DNA of 64,000 nt, taken from Bradyrhizobium diazoefficiens (GTDB lineage Bacteria; Pseudomonadota; Alphaproteobacteria; Rhizobiales; Xanthobacteraceae). Below are positions 48,153 to 57,017 of the stretch, piece after piece. The position numbers and the translations under genes are program-made. The stretch spans positions 248,001 to 312,000 of the forward strand of contig NZ_CP067101.1 of assembly GCF_016616425.1 (NCBI RefSeq). The letters are read 5' to 3'. Each line of letters begins with the position of its first letter. Positions within the stretch are counted from its first letter, which is position 1. The notes beneath the pieces were generated by a model that ran no database searches, was not told the DNA's origin, and saw nothing but the letters and a program-made list of their open reading frames with translations.

Positions 48153-49280
48153 ATGTTGAGACCTACCCGACGCATAGCATCGACAGCGCCACTTGCTGCG
48201 ATCGCCACCACCCTGTTCGCAGCCCTCACTCTCATCTCTGGAGTCCGCGCCGGCATGGCCGAGACCTTCGCCTATGTCGGCAACGCCGACAGCAACGACA
48301 TCAGCGTGTTCAAGATGACCGAGCGCGGCGAGATGACGCCGGTGCAGACGGCCGCCTTCAAGGGTGTCGACAAGCCCGGCTCCTCGACGCCGCTCGCGAT
48401 CACGCCCGACCACCGTGTGCTGATTGCCGGAATCCGCTCGCAGCCGTACCTCGCCGTGAGCTTTGCGATCGATCCCAAGACGGGCCAGCTCAGCCATATC
48501 GGCAACGGGCCGCTCGCCGACAGCATGGCCAATATCGCCGTCGGCCGTACCGGCAAGTTCCTGTTCAGCGCCTCCTATGGCGGCAACAAGGTCGCGCTCA
48601 ACCGGCTTCTCGCAAACGGCGTCGTCGGCGAGCCGAAGCAGGTGATCCCGACCGGATTGAACGCTCACGCCTTCCTGCCCTCGCCCGACAATCGCTTCGC
48701 GTTCGCGACCAATCTCGGCTCCGACCAGGTGCTGGCCTTTGCGTTCGATGCCACGACCGGCACGCTGACGCCGAGCGATCCGCCGGCCCACAAGGTGCCG
48801 GAGAAATCGGGGCCGCGGCACTTCGTGTTCCACCCCAACGGCAAGTTCGTCTATCTCGTCCACGAGCTGAACGGCGACGTTGCCGCGTTCACCTATGAGG
48901 CCAAGAGCGGCGCCTGGAACGAGATCCAGCGCACCACCGTGCTGCCGGAAGGATTTAGCGGAAAACCCTGGGCGGCCGACATCCACATCACTCCCGACGG
49001 TCGCTTCCTCTACGCCTCCGAGCGCACCACCAACACGCTCGCCGCCTACAAGGTCGACGCGGCCAGCGGCAAGCTGACCACGATCGGCAGCGTGCCGACC
49101 GAAAAGCAGCCGCGCGGCTTCCAGATCGATCCCTCCGGCCGCTACCTCGCCGCGGTCGGCGAGCTCTCCGACAGCATGACGGTCTATGCGATCGACCAGA
49201 GCAGCGGCGCGCTGGCCAAGCTGAAATCCTACCCCACCGGCAAGAAGCCGAACTGGGTGGAGTTCCTGAACCTGCCGTGA
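48153..49280 (+). CDS. Exported beta-propeller lactonase-family protein (6-phosphogluconolactonase-like)
   Basis: Protein of 375 residues with signal peptide about 1-36, then a seven-bladed propeller of the YbhE/Pgl2 lactonase family (TFAYVGNADSNDISVFKM; repeated PDxRFxFxxNxGSDxV and HPNGKFVYLVHEL blades). ATG 48153 has AGGAGGAG upstream. Because it is exported, a cytoplasmic pentose-phosphate role is doubtful; hydrolysis of an extracellular sugar lactone or a binding role fits better. Confidence 0.85.
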   Translation: MLRPTRRIASTAPLAAIATTLFAALTLISGVRAGMAETFAYVGNADSNDISVFKMTERGEMTPVQTAAFKGVDKPGSSTPLAITPDHRVLIAGIRSQPYLAVSFAIDPKTGQLSHIGNGPLADSMANIAVGRTGKFLFSASYGGNKVALNRLLANGVVGEPKQVIPTGLNAHAFLPSPDNRFAFATNLGSDQVLAFAFDATTGTLTPSDPPAHKVPEKSGPRHFVFHPNGKFVYLVHELNGDVAAFTYEAKSGAWNEIQRTTVLPEGFSGKPWAADIHITPDGRFLYASERTTNTLAAYKVDAASGKLTTIGSVPTEKQPRGFQIDPSGRYLAAVGELSDSMTVYAIDQSSGALAKLKSYPTGKKPNWVEFLNLP

Positions 49281-49568
49281 AGGCGGGGACATGGGCGGCC
49301 GGCCTACGTAAACATCCGTAATTTCGCAAGGCCCGCCTTGCCGCCATATCATCGGGCATGGACCCGACCGCACTTGGGGTGGCGCCGACCACGGCGCCCG
49401 CCCGGGAAGGCGCGAACCTGTTCTCCAATCCCGCGACCAATCAAAGACTTGTAATCGAAGATTTGCCGCGACGGCCTGCGGCGGCATCCTTTTTGAGGAC
49501 ACCGCTGCCGTAGTCCGCGCGGCTGTCATCTGCTATCGATTGCAGGCATAGCCCCCGTGGAATTTCCG

Positions 49569-50459
49569 ATGCATCATTTGCCCCGTGCCGTTGTTCGAAG
49601 CCTGTGTCCCGCAGCCGTCGCCGGCCTGCTCGTGCTCGGTCAATATCCGGCCAGGGCTGCCGATGACGGCGCGCCCAAGGGGCCAGCGGTCACGGTGCTG
49701 AAAGTCGCAAAATCCTGCTTCTCCGACATCGTCGAAGCCGCCGGCACGATCATCGCGCGGGAGGAAACGTCGGTGCGGCCCGAGCGTCCCGGCCTGAAGG
49801 TCGCGGACGTGCTGGCGGAAGCCGGCGAGACCACCACCGCCGGCCAGGTGCTGGCGCGGCTGGCGCTCCCCGAGGGCGGCACGCTGCAGGTCACCGCACC
49901 CGTGGCGGGTGTGATCGCGACGTCGACCGCCCAGATCGGCAATTTCGCCTCGCCCAAGGGCGAGGCACTGTTCACGATCGTGGCGCGCAGCGAATACGAC
50001 CTCGTCGGTCTGGTGGCGACCGCCGATATGCGCAAGCTCGCCGTCAACCAGCCGGCGACGGTGCGGATCGCAGGCGCCGGCGAGATCGACGGCAAGGTGC
50101 GCCGCATCGCCCCGACCGTCGAGCCCAACATCCAGCAAGGCATGGTCTATATCGGCATCTCCCCGCAGAAGCGGCTGCTGCTGAAGTCGAGCGGACGTGC
50201 GCTGATCAAGACGGGGCAGAGCTGCAACGTCGCGGTGCCCCTGACCGCCGTGCAATATTCCTCCGCCGGCACCGTGGTGCAGGTGATCCGCCGCAACCGC
50301 GTCGAGACCAAGCGCGTCGAGATCGGATTGATGTCGGGCGGCAATATCGAGATCCGCGACGGCCTCAACGAAGGCGACGTCGTCGTCGCCCGCGCCGGTG
50401 CGCTGCTGCGCGAAGGCGATCCGGTGCGCCCGGTGATGGCCGCGGAAGCAGCGAAGTAG
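49569..50459 (+). CDS. Stand-alone RND/HlyD-type periplasmic adaptor
   Basis: Protein of 296 residues with a cleavable-looking signal peptide (...YPARAADDG). It is a paralogue of the adaptor at 26708: both have K-x2-CFSDIV-like entry, a lipoyl half (VRPERPGLKVADVLAEAGE), a minimal hairpin and the closing GLNEGDVVVARAGALLREGD. No pump gene follows; the next gene is convergent. It may serve a pump encoded elsewhere or swap with the other adaptor. A GTG at 49557 would add four residues. Confidence 0.85.
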   Translation: MHHLPRAVVRSLCPAAVAGLLVLGQYPARAADDGAPKGPAVTVLKVAKSCFSDIVEAAGTIIAREETSVRPERPGLKVADVLAEAGETTTAGQVLARLALPEGGTLQVTAPVAGVIATSTAQIGNFASPKGEALFTIVARSEYDLVGLVATADMRKLAVNQPATVRIAGAGEIDGKVRRIAPTVEPNIQQGMVYIGISPQKRLLLKSSGRALIKTGQSCNVAVPLTAVQYSSAGTVVQVIRRNRVETKRVEIGLMSGGNIEIRDGLNEGDVVVARAGALLREGDPVRPVMAAEAAK

Positions 50460-50482
50460 AGATTGAAGAAGCGCGATGCTTC

Positions 50483-50505
50483 ACCCTCCCCTGGAGGGGG
50501 AGGGT
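50483..50505. repeat. Short copy of hairpin repeat family C
   Basis: ACCCTCCCC...GGGGAGGGT hairpin between convergent genes, matching the arms of 17931-18100. It may terminate both transcripts. Confidence 0.65.
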
Positions 50506-50513
50506 AAACAAAG

Positions 50514-51362
50514 CTAGCCGCCGGCTTCGCCGAAATGGACGTCTTCGAGCAGCGAGGAGGAGACGGTCGGGACCTGGTCGCCTTCGCTGGCGCGGGCGAT
50601 GGCGACGCGCGTCTTGTTGAAGACGCTTTCGGCGCTGCCCCGTGTGTTGAGGTTGTTGAGGAACTCGCTGACCAGCACGCTATGCTCGCCGTTGCCGTCG
50701 TCCACGACCTTGCCGGGTGAGGCCGAGGTGAGGATCAGGGCATTGTCGGACGCGCTGATCGGCGCGAGGCCGTGGCTGTAGGCGCGGAAGCGACGCTCGT
50801 AAGGGTTACGGCGTGAGGCGTCGACGACCACCAGCCTGGCCTTGGCGCCCTGCTCCTTCATCATGTCGAGCACGCCGTCGATCGAGACGCCCTGACGGCG
50901 GACGTCGCGTTCCTTCCAGATCACGGCATCCACCGGCAGCATGTAGCTCTCGCGGCCGGCCTGCACGCCGTAGCCGCCGAAGAACAGCATGACGACAGTG
51001 TCGGGCCTGATCCGGGACTTCAGGCGGTTGACAGCGCGGACCATGTCGTCCCTGGTCGCGTCTTCTACCATGTCGACGTCAAAGCCGTCCTTGCGCAGGG
51101 ACGAGGACAGCGCTCGGGCGTCGTTGATCGACTGCATCAGCGGTGCGCTGGCGTCGGGATAGTGTCCATTGCCGATGACGAGCGCGAGGCGCGAGGTCTG
51201 GGCGATCGAGCTCGTGACCTGGTCGGTCGAGACGGCCTTGGCGGCGTCGATCGCGCGTTTGTTGAGGGCAGCATGGGCGCCAATCACCAGCGACACCGTG
51301 CCGATCAGTGCTGCGGCGACTGCAATCGTGCGTCGGGACATGCCGAGCTGCCTTACATTCAT
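50514..51362 (-). CDS. Membrane-anchored pseudo-caspase (peptidase C14 fold)
   Basis: Protein of 282 residues with an N-terminal helix or signal (about 12-32) and a caspase-like domain about 55-275 (RLALVIGNGHYPDASAPL; MQSINDARALSSSL; SYMLPVDAVIWKERDVRRQG). The catalytic His of SGHG is Tyr131 (GGYG) and the catalytic Cys of DACR is Ser183 (DASRRNPYERRFRAY). It is thus a Tyr-Ser pseudo-variant. It closely resembles the domain at 24279-25733 but lacks the linker and TPRs. Convergent with an RND adaptor gene. Confidence 0.87.
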   Translation of the reverse strand: MNVRQLGMSRRTIAVAAALIGTVSLVIGAHAALNKRAIDAAKAVSTDQVTSSIAQTSRLALVIGNGHYPDASAPLMQSINDARALSSSLRKDGFDVDMVEDATRDDMVRAVNRLKSRIRPDTVVMLFFGGYGVQAGRESYMLPVDAVIWKERDVRRQGVSIDGVLDMMKEQGAKARLVVVDASRRNPYERRFRAYSHGLAPISASDNALILTSASPGKVVDDGNGEHSVLVSEFLNNLNTRGSAESVFNKTRVAIARASEGDQVPTVSSSLLEDVHFGEAGG

Positions 51363-51781
51363 CTCGCTTCATTCCTGTGCCAAAGACCAGCCAAGCACGC
51401 GCACACCGTTTGAGTAGCGCGATAGCGGTTTTAGGTTTGAGGGATTGGCCGGGGATGTGCCCCCGAATTGCGCGCAATTTGCGGCGCCGCACCAAACAAA
51501 CTCTTAACCGCATATAGGCTGCCGGGCAATAGATTGCCAAGAATCCAACTAACCATCTGAATTTATTAGTTAATCAACCGAATGAATTTCTCCGTTTTCT
51601 TGCTCTCCCGCAGCTTTCCGGGGCCTCGGCATGCAACTGCCATGCAAACTTTTCCGTGAGCTTTCCCACATTTGTATTTCCTGCGAATCCGGGTAGCCTT
51701 TTCAACAACTTGCAGGGGGTGGTGCGTCGCTGGGGAGCGTGCCGGCCGGCCTCCGGCCAAGGCCCCGCGACCAGGTATTGC
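51363..51781. other. AT-richer divergent promoter region
   Basis: 419 bases between the leftward pseudo-caspase and the rightward terpene-cyclase-like gene. The part 51480-51600 is notably AT-rich for this genome (AATTTATTAGTTAATCAACC at 51558-51577). No known operator was recognised. Confidence 0.5.
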
Positions 51782-53509
51782 ATGAGCTTTCATTATTTTG
51801 CCGGCGCCGCCTGCCGGGCGCTGCTGGCGCCGAAGGACGGCCCTTCGCTTTACGACGTCTGCGATCCCGTATTGTCGGGCCCGGCCAGCGGCGATCCGCA
51901 TCTGGCCAAGTTCTACAGGACCGCGCTCGGCAATCCTGCGCTGCGGGTGCTGCTGCGGCGGGCCGGGCTGCCCGAGCTGCGGGATGAGGCCAGGCTGGCG
52001 GCGCTGCGCGAGGCGCTGGTTCGCGCCCGCGACGAGGCCGAACCCGACTGGGCGGCAGTCGGCCGGCCGGTCGCCGATCTCGTCGACGGCATCGCGCTCG
52101 ATCATCCCAAGCCGCCGCCGGCGGTGTTCACCGGCTCCGCGCCACCGCAGGCGCAGATCGACGGCGTGATCCGCGACTGCGCCCAGCATCTGCTCGGCTC
52201 GTACCGCCGAAACGGTTTTCTGCCGACCTATGCCGCCTTCAACCTGATCGGCGACCCTGATTTCCGCGGCCGCGAGCTGATCATGGCGCTCACGGGCCTC
52301 AACGCCCGCGGCTACAAGAACTCTTCGCTGCTGTTCAACCTCGCCCGCGTCTTCATCGCACGCTCGAAAGCCGCCGCCGTCGTCAATCCGCCCTGGCGAG
52401 GGGTCGCCGAGCCGATGTGGGAGCCGGTGCAGATCCGCCACCGCTCGGCCTATTACGACGCGTTCTTCATCGAGGCGTTGCTGAGCTATGGCGAGACCGG
52501 GCTCGCCTCATCGGCCGACAAGGTTGCGGCAGAGCGCGCCATCGCCGACATGGTCGATTTCTGTGTCAACATCAGCCGCGAGGAGGTCGAGGGCATCGAC
52601 GGCGCGCGCTTCAACGTCATCACGGCGCTGGCGCCGGCGCCGCATCCGCGCTTCTCCCGATACTTCGCGCAGATCAAGCAGGACCTCGGCTTCGGCATCT
52701 ACGTGCCGGATTGCGACACCACGGCCTGCTCGATCTCCGCAGCGACGCAAGCGGGCTGCCTTGATCCGATCATCGACCAGCCGCTGCTCGACTTTTATTC
52801 CGGCTACCAGGTGCGCGCCGGTGTCAACGCGTCGCGCGTGACCGTGCCGCTCAACGACAATATCGACTATGAGGGTGGGATCGCGACCTGGATCGACAAC
52901 CTCAGGGGCGAGCGCCCTTACGGCAACGACCTCGATCCGACGCTCAATCTCGACATTCTCGAGGTGAGCTTTCGCAACCTCGTGCGCTGGAAGATTCTGG
53001 AGACGCCATCGCGGCTCGCCACGGTGCATCGCATCATCGGCTTCCAGAAGCGGCTGGCCGCGAGCGGCGCCTTCGCCAATCCGCGCTCGCACATCTATTA
53101 TCTGCCGGAGCTCTACAGCGCCTATTTCGGCCGCTGCTACGCGGCCTTCCTGGCGCTGCCGCTGGCGGCGCAGGCCGCGATCGATCCCGGCGGCGATTTC
53201 GACTTCATCCGCCATCGCGTGCTCTCCTACGTCAAGAGCGAGCTGATGGCCGCGGAGATGAACGTGTTCGACGCCGCACTGGCGCTGATCGCGCTCGGCC
53301 ATCTCGGCGCCGACCCGCGCGCCTTCGCGCCGGCGTTGAACGTGATCGTCGCAAGCCTCGGCGAAGGCGGCCGCCGCGGTCCGTTCCGCGCCTATGAGTG
53401 GAATAAGATGAAGACGCCGACGCGGATCCTGGTGGGCGGCCCGGAGGTGACCTCGGCCTTCGTGCTGATGGGGCTGGCGGTGGCGAAGCGGGCGATGGCG
53501 CGGGGGTGA
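51782..53509 (+). CDS. Uncharacterised protein with class II terpene-cyclase-like DCDTT motif
   Basis: Protein of 575 residues, ATG 51782 chosen (an earlier ATG at 51656 adds a low-quality tail). No signal peptide. It is rich in amphipathic helix pairs, as in an alpha/alpha barrel. YVPDCDTTACSISAATQAG places Asp310-x-Asp312-Thr-Thr-Ala, the position and shape of the DxDD/DxDTT acid motif of class II terpene cyclases (squalene-hopene, ent-copalyl and drimenyl diphosphate synthases). A second acidic cluster is NDLDPTLNLDILE near residue 383-395. The cyclase idea is tentative; a prenyltransferase-like or non-catalytic barrel is the alternative. Confidence 0.5.
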   Translation: MSFHYFAGAACRALLAPKDGPSLYDVCDPVLSGPASGDPHLAKFYRTALGNPALRVLLRRAGLPELRDEARLAALREALVRARDEAEPDWAAVGRPVADLVDGIALDHPKPPPAVFTGSAPPQAQIDGVIRDCAQHLLGSYRRNGFLPTYAAFNLIGDPDFRGRELIMALTGLNARGYKNSSLLFNLARVFIARSKAAAVVNPPWRGVAEPMWEPVQIRHRSAYYDAFFIEALLSYGETGLASSADKVAAERAIADMVDFCVNISREEVEGIDGARFNVITALAPAPHPRFSRYFAQIKQDLGFGIYVPDCDTTACSISAATQAGCLDPIIDQPLLDFYSGYQVRAGVNASRVTVPLNDNIDYEGGIATWIDNLRGERPYGNDLDPTLNLDILEVSFRNLVRWKILETPSRLATVHRIIGFQKRLAASGAFANPRSHIYYLPELYSAYFGRCYAAFLALPLAAQAAIDPGGDFDFIRHRVLSYVKSELMAAEMNVFDAALALIALGHLGADPRAFAPALNVIVASLGEGGRRGPFRAYEWNKMKTPTRILVGGPEVTSAFVLMGLAVAKRAMARG

Positions 53510-53540
53510 CTCCGGTTTCGTCATATCTGCGAGAATTGTG

Positions 53541-53606
53541 CCCGTGGTTTTCCGGGTCGCGACTCTGCGCGGCAGCGTTTCACGCTGCAGCGCCTCCGGG
53601 ACACGA
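53541..53606. repeat. Partial copy of repeat family A
   Basis: Carries TTCCGGGTCGCGACTCTGCG, then GGCAGCG, CGCTGCAGCGCCTCCGGGAC and ACACGA, closely similar to the right half of 14244-14370. The rest of the gap 53510-53724 holds nothing recognised. Confidence 0.6.
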
Positions 53607-53724
53607 AATATCCCATCACAATGACGGGAAGTTGAAAGCTCAACCGTCAGGCATATGCTGGCCGGGAGACCAAAAGCCGACCACAATTGCACCGTCTATC
53701 GAGATTTTCATCACACGGACCGGC

Positions 53725-54450
53725 ATGTTGCGAAACTTCCTGATTGCGCTGTCTTTGCTCGCTCTCCCCTCGCTTGCTCACGCGGTTGACATCACGGGCG
53801 TGGCAAAGGTCCGCGCCGGTGATGCTGTCGTGATCGGCAACACGCGGATCCGGCTCGGTGGCATCGATGCGCCCGCGGTCGACCAGCTCTGCCTCAACAC
53901 CAAGGGCGAGCGCTGGACCTGCGGCGTCGCGGCGCGCGATCAGCTCGCCAAACACGCTGAGGGCAAGAGCTGGGCCTGCCACACCCGGGCCATCGACCGG
54001 CGCGGCCGCACCGTGGCGCGCTGCCAGGTCGACGGCGAGGACATCCAGAAATGGCTGGTGCGCAGCGGCTGGGCGCTGTCCTACGCCCGCATGTCCCACG
54101 ATTATGATGCGGACGAAAAGGCCGCGCGTGAGGCGAAGGCCGGAATGTGGCAGGGCGCCTTCATCGCGCCATGGGACTGGCGCGTCCGCAACAAGAAGAC
54201 CGTCATCCTGGGCGCGACCAAGCCGCCGGCGGGCGCGCATGCGATCCTGCTCGCCTCGGCTTCGGGGCCGGTGGCGCCCTCCCCGGACTGCACCATCAAG
54301 GGTAACGTCAACAGCGCCGGCGAATGCATCTATCACCAGCGGACCAGCCGCTGGTACGCCCAGATCAAGATGAAGATCAGCAAGGGCACCCGCTGGTTCT
54401 GCTCGGTTGAAGAGGCGGAAGCCGCCGGCTGCCGCGAGACGAAGCGATAA
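53725..54450 (+). CDS. Exported staphylococcal-nuclease-like protein, catalytic Glu replaced
   Basis: Protein of 241 residues with signal peptide 1-19 (...SLAHAVD) and an SNase-like OB-fold at about 22-150 (VGN-TRIRLGGIDAP; AIDRRGRTVARCQVDGEDI). Of the three SNase active-site residues the two Arg are present (RIRL, RRGRTVA), but the Glu that follows IDAP is Ala here (GIDAPAVDQLC). The C-terminal 90 residues form a Cys-containing extra domain (PDCTIKGN...WFCSVEEAEAAGC). Nuclease activity is therefore uncertain. Confidence 0.8.
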   Translation: MLRNFLIALSLLALPSLAHAVDITGVAKVRAGDAVVIGNTRIRLGGIDAPAVDQLCLNTKGERWTCGVAARDQLAKHAEGKSWACHTRAIDRRGRTVARCQVDGEDIQKWLVRSGWALSYARMSHDYDADEKAAREAKAGMWQGAFIAPWDWRVRNKKTVILGATKPPAGAHAILLASASGPVAPSPDCTIKGNVNSAGECIYHQRTSRWYAQIKMKISKGTRWFCSVEEAEAAGCRETKR

Positions 54451-54552
54451 CCCAGACCTGCGTTTTGGGCGCTTTTCCAAAGCCCCGGCGCCGCGTAAAA
54501 TTGCGATTCAGCGACCCACCAGTCCGTTCTCAAGCAACAAGGACCGATAGCA

Positions 54553-55740
54553 ATGACCGTTCGCGCGGGCCGGGAATTTCTGGCCATCCCCGGACCCACC
54601 ACGATGCCTGACGAGGTGCTGCGGGCGATGCACCGTCCGGCGATCGACATCTATTCCAAGGAGATGCTCGATCTCACCGAGAGCCTGCTCAGCGACATAT
54701 CGAAGCTGTTTTCGACCAAGGGCAAGTCCTACATCTACATCGCCAACGGTCACGGCGCCTGGGAAGCAGCGCTCAGCAACGTGCTGTCGCGCGGCGACAA
54801 GGTGCTGGTGCTGGAGAGCGGCCGCTTCGCGATCGGCTGGGGCAATGCGGCGGCGCTGATGGGCGCCGAGGTCGAGGTGCTCAAGGGCGACTGGCGCCGC
54901 GCGGTGCGGCCACACGAGGTCGAGCAGCGCCTGCGCCGGGACAAGGAGCACACCATCAAGGCCGTCGTCGTGGTCCAGGTCGACACCGCCTCAGGCGTGC
55001 AGAACGACATCGAGGCGATCGGCAAGGCGATCAAGGCGGCCGGCCATCCCGCGCTATACATGGTCGACACCGTGGCCTCGCTCGGCTGCATGCCGTTCGA
55101 GATGGACAAATGGGGCATCGACGTCGCGATGTCCGGCTCGCAGAAGGGCCTGATGACGCCGCCCGGCCTCGGTTTCGTCGCCGCCAATGCGCGTGCGCTC
55201 GAGGTGCACAAGAAGGCCAACATGGCGACGCCCTATTGGAGCTGGAGCGAACGCGAGGGCACCGAGAATTATCGCAAATATGCCGGCACCGCGCCGGTGC
55301 ATCTGTTGTTCGCACTGCGTCAGGCGATCGACATGCTGCACGAGGAAGGCTTGGAGAACGCCTTCCGCCGCCACAGCCTGCTCGGCGAAGCCGCGCGTCG
55401 CGCGGTTGCGGCATGGTCGGAAGGCCAGGTGCTCGGCTTCAACGTGGCAGAGGCCAGCGAGCGCTCCAACACGGTGACCACGGTCACCATGAGCAACGGC
55501 CACGACCCCGCGGTGCTGCAACGCTATTGCAAGGAGAAGTGCGGCGTCGTGCTCGGCACCGGAATCGGCGACCTCTCCGGCCAGGCTTTTCGCGTTGCCC
55601 ATATGGGCCACGTCAACGCGCCGATGCTGCTCGGCACGCTCGGGGTGATCGAGATCGGGCTCAACGCGCTGAAGATCCCGCACGGCAAGGGCGGGCTGGA
55701 AGCGGCGGCTGCGTATCTCGGGGGAGAGGTGGCGGCGTAA
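54553..55740 (+). CDS. Class V aminotransferase, serine-glyoxylate type
   Basis: PLP enzyme of 395 residues. IPGPTTMPDEVLRAM is the family start; the Schiff-base Lys is in MSGSQKGLMTPPG, and YMVDTVASLG carries the PLP-contacting Asp. It fits serine-glyoxylate or alanine-glyoxylate aminotransferase (SgaA) of the serine cycle or glyoxylate disposal. Start ATG after AAGGACCGATAGCA. It is alone; no hprA or glyA gene is adjacent. Confidence 0.88.
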   Translation: MTVRAGREFLAIPGPTTMPDEVLRAMHRPAIDIYSKEMLDLTESLLSDISKLFSTKGKSYIYIANGHGAWEAALSNVLSRGDKVLVLESGRFAIGWGNAAALMGAEVEVLKGDWRRAVRPHEVEQRLRRDKEHTIKAVVVVQVDTASGVQNDIEAIGKAIKAAGHPALYMVDTVASLGCMPFEMDKWGIDVAMSGSQKGLMTPPGLGFVAANARALEVHKKANMATPYWSWSEREGTENYRKYAGTAPVHLLFALRQAIDMLHEEGLENAFRRHSLLGEAARRAVAAWSEGQVLGFNVAEASERSNTVTTVTMSNGHDPAVLQRYCKEKCGVVLGTGIGDLSGQAFRVAHMGHVNAPMLLGTLGVIEIGLNALKIPHGKGGLEAAAAYLGGEVAA

Positions 55741-55759
55741 GCGGCGCGACAGACTCCCC

Positions 55760-55897
55760 TGTCGTCCCTGCGAACGCAGGGACCCATACCGCGTGATATC
55801 GCAATAAGGCGCGGCGCCAGTACCGAAGGCTTTTCGCGATACGTCTTCGCCAAACTCCTTCCTGGGGTTATGGGTCCCTGCGTTCGCAGGGACGACA
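55760..55897. repeat. Dispersed hairpin repeat (family F)
   Basis: Two perfectly complementary 29-base arms (55760-55788 and 55869-55897), each itself containing CCCTGCGAACGCAGGG-type palindromes, enclose 80 bases. Lies between convergent genes. Confidence 0.75.
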
Positions 55898-55913
55898 GCT
55901 GAGGCTGCGGCAG

Positions 55914-57017
55914 TCACTTCGGCACATGATACGCTTCGACCTGCGCCTTCAGCTCATCCAGCGACGCAAGCGGCGCCTTCGGATCGACCTGATACTCCCT
56001 ACTCGCCAGCCACCGCAGCACCTTCGCGTCCACCGCCGGCGAATGGTGGATGACGTCGCCGTAATTGTCGAGATCGTGCGTCACTGCCTTGATGGCGCGG
56101 AAATCGTGCAGGCGGGCATTGGGAAGTTGCGTCAATCGCTGCGCGATGCGCGCCGTGAGATCGGTGACGATCTTCAGCGTTTCGGGCGAGGCATCGCGCA
56201 TGGCGACGAATTGCAGGATCGAATAGGGCGGGAAGTAGATGTCGAAGGTCACCTCGGGGTGGCGGGCGATCAGGCCGATGGCATCCTGCTCGAAATGTCG
56301 CACCATGGCCGCGTAACCGTAGCCTTCGCCCAGAAAGCGGCTGCGCACGGGATCGGTGATGTAGGCGAAGGCCGCAAGCGTCTTCTGCGCATTATAGCCA
56401 CGCGTCACGTCGAAATCCCGCGGCAGCGCATAGATGTCGTCAACGTCGGACAGCGCGAATTTGACGGGCAGGAACGGCGCCGCCCGGGTCAGCGGCCCTC
56501 GCAGCGGCGGGACCGACCGCAGCAGCGCGAACAGGGATTCCTTCGCCATCGACGCGCTGAACAGATACGACGCGATGCCCTTGGCCGTCCTGCGATAGAG
56601 ATCGACGAACAGATAGGGATCTGCTTCGATGTCGGCGGCATCGACGAATATGAAATCGTCCATCTCCCAGATCACGCGCCTTGCACCGCGGTCGATCGCC
56701 TGCTCCAGCACAAAGGCTTGCTGGCGCGAATTGGAGCCGGTCATCGACAGCTTGAGCGAATGCACGGCAAGCGCGCGATCGATGTCGCTCTGGCGAAAAT
56801 GGATCGCGAGCGAGGTGCCCATGAAGGCCGTGTCGAACGACTGGCTTAGGATCAGCCCGGCATTCTGCATGCGCGTGTCGTCGGAATAGAAGGCAGCGAG
56901 ACGCGAGGGGCGGAACAGTTGCAGGGGATCGACGACGAAGGTCAACGCTGCCGCGCCGAGCACGCATGCGATGCACGCGAGGAGAAGCCGCTTCAAGCTG
57001 GTGACGGCGCCCTGCAT
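55914..57017 (-). CDS. SGNH-like partner protein of the MBOAT acyltransferase
   Basis: Protein of 367 residues with an N-terminal membrane helix (about 8-28) and an exported body. FMGTSLAIHF (Ser69) resembles the nucleophile block and DNYGDVIHHSP the Asp-x-x-His block of DltD/AlgX/AlgJ-type SGNH proteins that work with MBOAT enzymes. Its ATG overlaps the stop of the MBOAT gene (TGATG), so the pair is co-translated. It probably moves acyl groups onto an extracellular glycan; the substrate is unknown. Confidence 0.68.
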   Translation of the reverse strand: MQGAVTSLKRLLLACIACVLGAAALTFVVDPLQLFRPSRLAAFYSDDTRMQNAGLILSQSFDTAFMGTSLAIHFRQSDIDRALAVHSLKLSMTGSNSRQQAFVLEQAIDRGARRVIWEMDDFIFVDAADIEADPYLFVDLYRRTAKGIASYLFSASMAKESLFALLRSVPPLRGPLTRAAPFLPVKFALSDVDDIYALPRDFDVTRGYNAQKTLAAFAYITDPVRSRFLGEGYGYAAMVRHFEQDAIGLIARHPEVTFDIYFPPYSILQFVAMRDASPETLKIVTDLTARIAQRLTQLPNARLHDFRAIKAVTHDLDNYGDVIHHSPAVDAKVLRWLASREYQVDPKAPLASLDELKAQVEAYHVPK

